A DNA stretch of 10,720 bases from Streptomyces chattanoogensis (GTDB lineage: Bacteria; Actinomycetota; Actinomycetes; Streptomycetales; Streptomycetaceae). Position numbers and translations under genes: made by a program. Within the stretch, counting starts at the first letter, position 1. The number at the start of each line of letters is the position of its first letter. The notes under the pieces are model-generated. The model saw nothing but the letters and a program-made list of their open reading frames with translations. It was not told the DNA's origin and ran no database searches. Shown piece after piece: positions 5,474-10,720 of this stretch. The DNA lies in assembly GCF_001294335.1 (NCBI RefSeq), contig NZ_LGKG01000198.1, forward strand, positions 1 through 10,720. Reading direction: 5' to 3'.

Positions 5474-5484
5474 GGCGGGCCGGG

Positions 5485-5910
5485 TCAGATGACGACGGCC
5501 GTGGCTCCCTCGATCTCGACGACATCGACCTTCTGGCCCACTTCGTAGACCTGGTCGCCGTCGAGGGCGCGGGCGGACCAGACCTCGCCGGCGAGTTTGA
5601 TACGGCCGCCCGCGGTGCCGTCGACGCGCTCCAGGACCGTGGCGGACTTGCCCTTGAGCGCCTCGATTCCGGAGGCGAGTTGGGGGGCCTGGGCCCGTTG
5701 GCGCCGGGCGATGGGCCGTACGACCGCGATCAGCGCGACCGATACGGCGGCGAAGACCAGGAATTGCGGGACGGTGCCGCCACCGAGCGCAGCGGTGACG
5801 GCACCGGAGACGGCGCCGACCGCGAGCATCCCGAATTCGGGCATCGCGGTCACGACGAGAGGAATGGCCAGTCCTACGGCGGCGATCAGCCACCACACCC
5901 AGGGATCCAC
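5485..5910 (-). CDS. Short NfeD family membrane protein
   Basis: The 141-residue product is a short (NfeD1b-type) member lacking the ClpP-like protease domain of long NfeD proteins. It has hydrophobic segments near residues 5-25, 26-46 and 49-66. A basic linker (RPIARRQRA) leads to a C-terminal OB-fold domain with GKSATVLERVDGTAGGRIKLAGEVWSARALDGDQVYEVGQKVDVVEIEG; GEVWSARA is the family hallmark. NfeD proteins work with SPFH/stomatin partners in the membrane, and the SPFH gene follows directly. I chose GTG at 5910 (VDPWVWW); upstream in-frame residues are not family-like. The ribosome binding site is weak (GAAG 2 bases away), so translation may depend on the ABC gene, which ends 47 bases upstream. 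The function is likely membrane-microdomain organisation; the exact role is unknown. Confidence 0.9.
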   Translation of the reverse strand: MDPWVWWLIAAVGLAIPLVVTAMPEFGMLAVGAVSGAVTAALGGGTVPQFLVFAAVSVALIAVVRPIARRQRAQAPQLASGIEALKGKSATVLERVDGTAGGRIKLAGEVWSARALDGDQVYEVGQKVDVVEIEGATAVVI

Positions 5911-5932
5911 GGCTTCATGGTAGATCCGCGAT

Positions 5933-5951
5933 GCGCCCCGGGACAGGGCGC
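5933..5951 (-). terminator. Small GC hairpin after the ABC gene
   Basis: GCGCCC (5933-5938) and GGGCGC (5946-5951) form a perfect 6-bp stem with a 7-base loop, 6 bases past the ABC stop and 22 bases before the NfeD start. It is a weak terminator candidate at best. Partial read-through would still link the genes. Confidence 0.35.
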
Positions 5952-5957
5952 GATCGG

Positions 5958-6749
<792 letters not shown>

Positions 6750-6784
6750 GAGCGCGTTGTCTCCCATTGCTCTCGGTCGTCTCG

Positions 6785-6800
6785 TGCGCCTGTAGGCGCA
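6785..6800. repeat. 16-bp dyad TGCGCC-TGTA-GGCGCA in the divergent promoter region
   Basis: A perfect 6-bp inverted repeat with a 4-base centre lies between the divergent ABC gene (start 6749) and the gene at 6857. It is 35 bases upstream of the ABC ATG and could be an operator or a hairpin in the ABC leader. Nothing identifies a regulator. Confidence 0.4.
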
Positions 6801-6843
6801 TCCCCCCAGCAAACCTACGCCACTCGTTGTCGGTGCCGTTCCC

Positions 6844-6849
6844 TAGGCT
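6844..6849 (+). promoter_or_regulatory. TAGGCT -10 box 7 bases before ATG (leaderless-type promoter)
   Basis: The sequence CCC-TAGGCT-GGGGACC-ATG places a good -10 hexamer so that transcription would begin at the start codon. The gene lacks a properly spaced Shine-Dalgarno (GGGGA is only 2 bases from the ATG). No standard -35 is found at 16-19 bases; a TTGTCG at 6827-6832 is too close. The same arrangement precedes the glycosylase gene. Confidence 0.45.
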
Positions 6850-6856
6850 GGGGACC

Positions 6857-7663
6857 ATGCTCGATGAACCTCGATCAGGACGGCTGGCATCATGGGGAAA
6901 TGCCCTTTTGGCCGGACTTGTCTCACCCGATGAAGCCGCGCACCGTATCGCGGACGATGACGCGGTGCACCGCGTGGCCGGTCTGCCCGGCGAGGAGGCG
7001 CCGGCCGGTCTGACCCTGGCGCTGGGCCGGCTGCGGCGGCTGGGGGCGGCCGGCCTGCGGGTGGCGCTGCCGGTGCCGGGGCATCCGCTGGGGCTGAGCG
7101 GGCCGCCGGAATTCAATGCACGGGCGCTGGAGGCCGGAGAGGCGGTGATCGCCGCCGGGGCCGGGCTGGGGCTGGTGCCGGAGATATACGAGGCCGGGCC
7201 GGAGGGCGGCGCGGGGCCCGATGTGCACGTGGAGGTGGTCTGGCACTGCCTGCCGGTACGGGAGGCACCCCCGGCCGATGTGCCGTCGCTGGGCGAGGCG
7301 GAGCGGGAGCTGGCCCAGGCCCTCCAGGAGGCGACCGCGGTGCTCTCGAAGCTGGATGTGGCCGGGGCCGGGCCGGTCGCGCAGGCGGCGCTGGAGGCGT
7401 ACCGGGCGCGCGCGGAGGCCGGGCGGCAGGTGCTGGCGCCGGGCTATCCGCCGCGGGCGGTACGGGTGTTGGAGCTGGCCCAGCGGGTCGGTGCGCTGAT
7501 CGACATCGCCCTTCACGCGGGCGGGGAGCACGGCGGGGCGGTGAGCTCGTCGGAGATCGCGGCGCGCGCCGAGGCGCTGCGGCCGGTGGAGCGTACGGCC
7601 CGGCGGGCACAGGTGGCGGCGTACAACTCCGCGGTGGAGGAGCAGGAGCGGCGCCGGGGGTGA
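6857..7663 (+). CDS. Conserved actinobacterial protein of unknown function
   Basis: I recognise this 268-residue protein only as a conserved Streptomyces hypothetical. The N-terminal third (MLDEPRSGRLASWGNALLAGLVSPDEAAHRI) resembles a small helical domain. The middle (about residues 50-135) is mixed beta with GLRVALPVPGHPLGLSGPPEFNARALEAGEAV and DVHVEVVWHCLPVREAPP, and the C-terminal half is a long Ala/Glu/Arg-rich helical region (AERELAQALQEATAVLSKLD, YRARAEAGRQVLAPGYPPRAVRVLELAQRVGALI). No signal peptide, membrane segment or catalytic motif is evident, so it is probably cytoplasmic. ATG at 6857 is chosen over the in-frame ATG at 6767, because homologue-like sequence begins there and a TAGGCT box sits 7 bases upstream. 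It is divergent from the ABC gene and converges on the chaplins. Confidence 0.88.
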   Translation: MLDEPRSGRLASWGNALLAGLVSPDEAAHRIADDDAVHRVAGLPGEEAPAGLTLALGRLRRLGAAGLRVALPVPGHPLGLSGPPEFNARALEAGEAVIAAGAGLGLVPEIYEAGPEGGAGPDVHVEVVWHCLPVREAPPADVPSLGEAERELAQALQEATAVLSKLDVAGAGPVAQAALEAYRARAEAGRQVLAPGYPPRAVRVLELAQRVGALIDIALHAGGEHGGAVSSSEIAARAEALRPVERTARRAQVAAYNSAVEEQERRRG

Positions 7664-7681
7664 GACAGGCAGCACGGGGAA

Positions 7682-7715
7682 GGCCCCGCCGGACCGCGAA
7701 GCGGTCGGCGGGGCC
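7682..7715. terminator. Strong bidirectional terminator hairpin
   Basis: GGCCCCGCCGGACCGC (7682-7697) pairs with GCGGTCGGCGGGGCC (7701-7715): 15 pairs, one bulged G, and a GAA triloop. It lies 18 bases after the stop of the unknown gene and 62 bases after the stop of the converging chaplin gene. It lacks a U-tract, usual for Streptomyces. It is the most stable simple hairpin in the window. Confidence 0.8.
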
Positions 7716-7777
7716 GTAAGGGAGGGGCCTCGGCGGCCCTGGGTGGCCGGGGGTGCCGGTCCCCGTGCCGGGCGGGC

Positions 7778-8020
7778 TCAGCGGTTCACGGCGTGGTTCC
7801 CGAAGGCGGGGTTGAGCAGGCCGACGACGTTGGCGCTGTTGCCGCTGATGTTCACGGGCACGGCCACCGGCGCCTGGACGAGGTTGCCCGAGCCGACGCC
7901 GGGGGACTTGACGGTCTGCCCGACGGCCTGCGGCTCGTCGGCGAACGCCGAGCCGGCGGCGGCACCGGCGGCGAGCCCGGCGGTGGCGAGGACGAGGGCG
8001 GCCTTCTTGGCGGTGTTCAT
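7778..8020 (-). CDS. chpE: Short chaplin lacking both cysteines (ChpE-like)
   Basis: The 80-residue precursor has a Sec signal peptide (MNTAKKAALVLATAGLAAGAAAGSAFA, cleavage after residue 27) and a single chaplin domain to its end: SPGVGSGNLVQAPVAVPVN, then GNSANVVGLLNPAFGN. Chaplins are secreted, self-assemble into surface amyloid, lower water surface tension and coat aerial hyphae and spores. Most chaplins carry two cysteines that form a disulfide; here they are S59 and A77. In S. coelicolor the chaplin lacking cysteines is ChpE, so the symbol is given on that basis; orthology is not proven. Its signal peptide is less ChpE-like than that of the neighbouring chaplin. ATG at 8020 follows GAGGA by 10 bases. 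The chaplin at 8193-8438 lies 172 bases upstream and is 32/50 identical over the mature domain. Confidence 0.93.
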   Translation of the reverse strand: MNTAKKAALVLATAGLAAGAAAGSAFADEPQAVGQTVKSPGVGSGNLVQAPVAVPVNISGNSANVVGLLNPAFGNHAVNR

Positions 8021-8350
8021 GAGATGGAGTTCCTCACTCGGCGGCGCGGGGCCGCACTGACAGGGCTGTGTGAAGGGGGGACCGGCCACGCGTCCCGGAG
8101 TTGACGGGGCCGGTCCGGCATGACCTGCACGGACCACGGCTGTGCGGTCCCTCACTGGGCGCGGTCATGCGGAGTGTGCCGACGGGCTGCGATCAGAAGT
8201 TGATGCAGTCGTTGCCGAAGGCCGGGTTGAGGGCGCCGATGATGGTGGCGGTGTTGCCGCAGGCGTTCACGGGGATACTGATCGGGGCCTGGACGAGGTT
8301 GCCGGAGAGGACACCCGGGGACTTCACCGCGGTGCCCAGAGCCTGCGGGC
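7801..8350 (-). repeat. Tandem paralogous repeat of the two chaplin coding regions
   Basis: Positions 7801-7935 align without gaps to 8216-8350, an offset of 415 bases. Over the 50 mature residues the translated copies are 32/50 identical by my count, including VKSPGV, SGNLVQAP and NPAFGN. This is a gene duplication, with divergence concentrated at the cysteines and hydrophobic beta positions. Confidence 0.8.
8112..8150 (-). promoter_or_regulatory. Mutually exclusive stems between the chaplin genes
   Basis: GGTCCG (8112-8117) can pair with CGGACC (8130-8135), or GGACC (8131-8135) can pair with GGTCC (8146-8150). Both use 8131-8135, so only one forms at a time. The element sits in the 172-base gap between the tandem chaplins. 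It may be a terminator/attenuator or chance in GC-rich DNA. Confidence 0.3.
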
Positions 8351-8438
8351 CGGAGTGCGCCGAGGCAACTCCCGCACCCGCGGCGGCGAGACCGCCCGCC
8401 ACCATCGTGATGGCCGCAACTCGCTTGATGTTCTTCAC
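8193..8438 (-). CDS. Short chaplin with conserved cysteine pair
   Basis: The 81-residue precursor has a signal peptide (MKNIKRVAAITMVAGGLAAAGAGVASA, cleavage after residue 27) and a 54-residue mature chaplin domain: SPGVLSGNLVQAPISIPVNACGNTATIIGALNPAFGNDCINF. Cysteines 60 and 78 are the conserved pair, expected to form an intramolecular disulfide outside the cell. It has no second chaplin domain and no LAXTG sorting signal, so it is a short secreted chaplin that would self-assemble at the cell surface. The GTG start at 8438 follows GAGGAG by 8 bases, a strong ribosome binding site; upstream in-frame codons read into the leader. A sigma-BldN-like promoter lies about 50 bases upstream. The signal peptide closely resembles that I recall for ChpE, while the cysteines do not, so I assign no symbol. 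Confidence 0.95.
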   Translation of the reverse strand: MKNIKRVAAITMVAGGLAAAGAGVASAHSGPQALGTAVKSPGVLSGNLVQAPISIPVNACGNTATIIGALNPAFGNDCINF

Positions 8439-8490
8439 TTCTCTTGCTCCTCGTTGCCGATGCCGCGACCAGCCGCCGCGGCTGCACTGC

Positions 8491-8518
8491 ACAACGCCGG
8501 GACACTCCGGGGGATACG
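8491..8518 (-). promoter_or_regulatory. Sigma-BldN-like promoter of the upstream chaplin gene
   Basis: On the minus strand CGTATC (8518-8513) and CGTTGT (8496-8491) are separated by exactly 16 bases. The published sigma-BldN consensus is CGTAAC-N16-CGTTGA, so 10 of 12 bases agree with the right spacing. BldN is the ECF sigma factor that drives chaplin and rodlin genes. Transcription would start near 8484, giving a leader of about 46 bases to the GTG at 8438. Confidence 0.65.
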
Positions 8519-8626
8519 CCAAATGGGCTACCGCTACACGACAGTATGAATCTCGGACCGGAAGACGACGTTCCGATTCGACGTCACGGTAGGGAGCGCG
8601 GCAGAGGACACGGTGGCGAGCCGGGG

Positions 8627-9274
8627 TCAGGCCCCGATGCCGTGCCGGACCGCCCAGAGCGCGGCCTGCGTCCGGTCGGCGAGGTCGAGCTTCATCAGGA
8701 TGTTGGAGACATGCGTCTTGACGGTCTTCTCCGAGAGCACCAGAGCGCGGGCGATCTCGCGGTTGGAGCGCCCGTCCGCGATCAGGCCGAGCACCTCGCG
8801 CTCCCGCTCGGTCAGTGAAGTGCCCCGTCCCTGGCCGTTGTTGCCCTCCTCCTGGGAGAGCAGGGCGCCGGCGACCTCGGGCTGGAGCAGGACATGGCCC
8901 GCGTGGACGGAACGGATGGCGCCGGCCAGCGCCTCGGGGTCGATGTCCTTGTAGACGTAGCCCGCCGCGCCGGCCCGCAGCGCGGGGACGACGGTGCGCT
9001 GTTCGGTGAAGCTGGTGACGATCAGCACCCGCGCGGGGTTGGTGAGTTCACGCAGCTTGCGCAGCGCCTCGATGCCGTCCATGCCGGGCATCTTGACGTC
9101 CATCAGGACCACGTCCGGGCGCAGCTGTTCGGCGGCCGCGACGCCCTCGGCGCCGTCGGAGGCCTCCCCCACCACCTCGATGTCGTCCTGGACCTCCAGG
9201 AATGTGCGCAGTCCCCGGCGTACGACCTGGTGATCGTCCACCAGCAGCACACGGATCGATCCGGTGTCAGCCAC
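8627..9274 (-). CDS. NarL/LuxR-family response regulator
   Basis: The 215-residue regulator has an N-terminal receiver domain (about 6-122): acidic pocket D13-D14, phospho-acceptor D59 (VLMDVKMPGMDG), switch T87 and K109 (YVYKD). The C-terminal LuxR-type helix-turn-helix (about 150-210) contains LTEREREVLGLIADGRSNREIARALVLSEKTVKTHVSNILMKL. It binds DNA as a phosphorylated dimer. The GTG start at 9274 follows GGAGG by 6 bases. It overlaps the end of the kinase gene by 8 bases, so translation is coupled and the pair forms one system. The two chaplin genes lie downstream on the same strand, 188 bases away, with their own promoter. Targets are unknown. Confidence 0.95.
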   Translation of the reverse strand: MADTGSIRVLLVDDHQVVRRGLRTFLEVQDDIEVVGEASDGAEGVAAAEQLRPDVVLMDVKMPGMDGIEALRKLRELTNPARVLIVTSFTEQRTVVPALRAGAAGYVYKDIDPEALAGAIRSVHAGHVLLQPEVAGALLSQEEGNNGQGRGTSLTEREREVLGLIADGRSNREIARALVLSEKTVKTHVSNILMKLDLADRTQAALWAVRHGIGA

Positions 9275-10412
9275 CGGGTACCTCCATCTCCACGGCGGTG
9301 CCCCTGCCGGGCTCCGACTCCACCCTGAGCTTGCCGCCGACACCGCCGGCGCGGTCCCGCATCGAGACGAGTCCCAGGTGGCGGCCGGCCCGGCGGACCC
9401 GTCCGGTGTCGAAGCCGCGGCCGTTGTCGGCGACCCGCAGCAGCGCCCCGTGGCCGTGGCGGGTGAGGGTCACCTCGACCTGGCCGGCGCCCGAGTGCCG
9501 CAGGGCGTTGTGCAGCGCCTCCTGGGCGACCCGGAGCAGCGCCTCCTCCTGGGCGGCAGGGAGCGCGCGGACGCCGTTGGCCGCGAAGGTGACGCGGGCG
9601 GTGTGGGCACGGTCGAGGACCTGCGCCTGGGAGCGCAGAGTGGCGACCAGGCCGTCCTCGTCGAGGGCCGCGGGGCGCAGCTCGACGACGGCGGCGCGCA
9701 GCTCGTCGGCGGCCTCCGCGGCCAGCGCGGCGACCTGGTGGAGCTCGCCCTTGGCGCGGGCCGGGTCGCGGTCGACCAGGGCGGTGGCGGCCTGGGCGGT
9801 CAGCCGGAGCGAGAAGAGCTTCTGGGCGACCGCGTCGTGCAGCTCGTGCGCGAGCCGGGCGCGCTCCCCCGCGATGGTCAGCTCGCGGCTGCGCTCGTAG
9901 AGGCGGGCGTTGGTCAGGGCGATGGCGGCGTGCTGGGCGAGTATGCCGAGCAGGTGCTCGTCCTCCTCGGTGAAGCCGCAGGTGCGCTCCGGCTTGGGGC
10001 AGCGTTTGTTGGCGAGGAAGAGGGCGCCGAGGATCTCGTCGCCGTCGGCGACCGGCAGGCCGAGGAAGTCGGACATGTCCGGGTGGGCGGCGGGCCAGCC
10101 GCCGAAGCGGGGGTCCTCGCGGACGTCGGCGAGCCGTTCCGGGGTGGCGTTGTGCAGCATCGCGGCGAGGATGCCGTGCTGGCGGGGCAGCGGCCCGATG
10201 GCCTTCCACTGTTCGGCGCTGACACCGTCCACCACGAACTGGGCGAAGCCGCCGTGGTCGTCGGGCACGCCCAGGGCGGCGTACTCGGCGTCCAGCAGCT
10301 CGCGGGCCGAGGCGACGATGGTCTTGAGGACGTCCCGAACCTCGAGGTGCCTGCTCATCGCCAGGATCGCGGTGCTCACCGCGGGGATCCCGGCTCCCGG
10401 ACCGTTGCTCAT
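9267..10412 (-). CDS. GAF-domain sensor histidine kinase (NarL-type partner)
   Basis: The 381-residue kinase has no membrane segment, so it is cytoplasmic. It has one GAF sensor domain (about 20-170; FLGLPVADGDEILGALFLANKR), then a HisKA_3 dimerisation helix with ERARLAHELHDAVAQKL, H192 being the phospho-acceptor, and a HATPase domain with EALHNALRHSGAGQ (N box), DNGRGFD and GLVSMRDRAGGVGG (G boxes). This layout resembles DevS/DosS-type kinases, but it has only one GAF domain and no obvious haem ligand is assignable. ATG at 10412 is chosen: sequence before it is low-complexity, and an in-frame ATG at 10358 would trim the region before the GAF domain. GAGG is only 2 bases away; a TACGGT box at 10424-10419 hints at leaderless transcription. 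The signal is unknown. Confidence 0.94.
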   Translation of the reverse strand: MSNGPGAGIPAVSTAILAMSRHLEVRDVLKTIVASARELLDAEYAALGVPDDHGGFAQFVVDGVSAEQWKAIGPLPRQHGILAAMLHNATPERLADVREDPRFGGWPAAHPDMSDFLGLPVADGDEILGALFLANKRCPKPERTCGFTEEDEHLLGILAQHAAIALTNARLYERSRELTIAGERARLAHELHDAVAQKLFSLRLTAQAATALVDRDPARAKGELHQVAALAAEAADELRAAVVELRPAALDEDGLVATLRSQAQVLDRAHTARVTFAANGVRALPAAQEEALLRVAQEALHNALRHSGAGQVEVTLTRHGHGALLRVADNGRGFDTGRVRRAGRHLGLVSMRDRAGGVGGKLRVESEPGRGTAVEMEVPGG

Positions 10413-10720
10413 GGCCTCACCGTACCGGCGGGGTGACCAGCACGTATCGGTCCTGCGGAGGCCCCTGCCTACTACTGGGGGCCTAGGCCGGTCCGCTGCG
10501 CTTTGCCGGGGCCCCACGTTGTCGGCTTTCCCGCCGTGGGGGTTGTTCGCCGTTGCGCCTGCGGCGGGCTGGTTGCCGCTGCGCGGGGCTGTCCGGCAGC
10601 GGCACCGGGCTTACACGGCTCCGCCGCTACAGCCCGGCACCTCCCCGTTTCACCCCCACTGTCGGGAGGGGACGGACCGCAGGACGGAGTCCGGAGGGCC
10701 GGCACCGCGGCCGACAACCA
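10413..10720 (-). other. Non-coding, repeat-rich region upstream of the kinase gene
   Basis: No gene is supported in these 308 bases. The segment from about 10500 is rich in GCCG/CGGC hairpins (for example CCGGGCT at 10605-10611 with AGCCCGG at 10631-10637 enclosing CGGC/GCCG at 616-619 and 623-626). The composition resembles the hairpin-rich spacers common between Streptomyces operons. The 80 bases nearest the kinase start hold candidate promoter and operator elements. Confidence 0.5.
10459..10489 (-). promoter_or_regulatory. Overlapping palindromes upstream of the kinase operon
   Basis: AGGCCCC (10459-10465) and GGGGCCT (10478-10484) form a 7-bp inverted repeat with a 12-base centre, and the perfect palindrome GGCCTAGGCC (10480-10489) overlaps the second arm. 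They lie 47-77 bases upstream of the kinase ATG. NarL-family regulators bind such dyads and often control their own operon, so this is a candidate autoregulatory site. That is inference from position. Confidence 0.35.

Noticed and set aside
4329..5492. 387-codon open frame antisense to the SPFH gene
   Set aside because: Gly/Asp/Leu repeats mirror the SPFH codons and hendecads; no independent motif or ribosome binding site support.
8086..8113. Sigma-BldN promoter for the downstream chaplin
   Set aside because: CGTCAA-N16-CGGTCC has the right spacing, but only about 7 of 12 bases match the consensus and the -10 is poor.
10472..10717. 81-codon minus-strand frame at the right edge
   Set aside because: Low-complexity Pro/Ala/Thr-rich translation across hairpin-rich spacer; no ribosome binding site or conserved motif.

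Overview
The window looks like chromosomal DNA from a Streptomyces or close relative. It is very G+C-rich with strong G/C bias at third codon positions, starts are a mix of ATG and GTG behind GGAGG-type ribosome binding sites, and it carries two chaplin genes, which are specific to aerial-hyphae-forming actinomycetes. Thirteen protein genes are supported. No mobile element, CRISPR array, defence island or biosynthetic cluster is visible; this is conserved core chromosome with accessory touches in the intergenic regions.

Layout. (1) Positions 1-340 hold no gene. Read on the minus strand they look like the multi-promoter upstream region of an rRNA operon, so a 16S gene is predicted just beyond the left edge. 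(2) A 3-methyladenine DNA glycosylase gene (minus, 341-997) is divergent from a spo0M-like gene (plus, 1234-2016); the 236-base gap contains an 8-bp dyad and a helically phased TTC array. (3) spo0M is followed by a PEBP/YbhB-family gene (2059-2598), probably in one operon, then a 411-base gap with two strong stem-loops, then an HNH endonuclease gene (3010-3516). (4) The HNH gene converges on a minus-strand series which, in order of transcription, is: ABC ATPase (6749-5958), short NfeD (5910-5485), SPFH/stomatin-like protein (5339-4401), TauE/SafE permease (4314-3547). (5) A conserved gene of unknown function (6857-7663, plus) is divergent from the ABC gene and ends at a strong bidirectional terminator. 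(6) Two tandem chaplin genes (minus, 8438-8193 and 8020-7778) follow, then a two-component system (minus): GAF-domain histidine kinase (10412-9267) overlapping its NarL-type response regulator (9274-8627). (7) 10413-10720 is non-coding and structured.

How the genes may work together. NfeD and SPFH proteins are a known membrane-microdomain pair. The chaplins coat aerial hyphae and spores with amyloid; one lacks both conserved cysteines (as ChpE does) and the other has both. The upstream chaplin is preceded by a good match to the sigma-BldN promoter consensus. The two-component system next to them might respond to a cell-surface or redox cue, but only proximity links it to the chaplins.

I found no clear undescribed multi-gene system. 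The most promising leads are the tandem chaplin pair with its promoter, the rrn promoter region at the edge, the phased TTC/dyad region between the glycosylase and spo0M, and the structured gap before the HNH gene.
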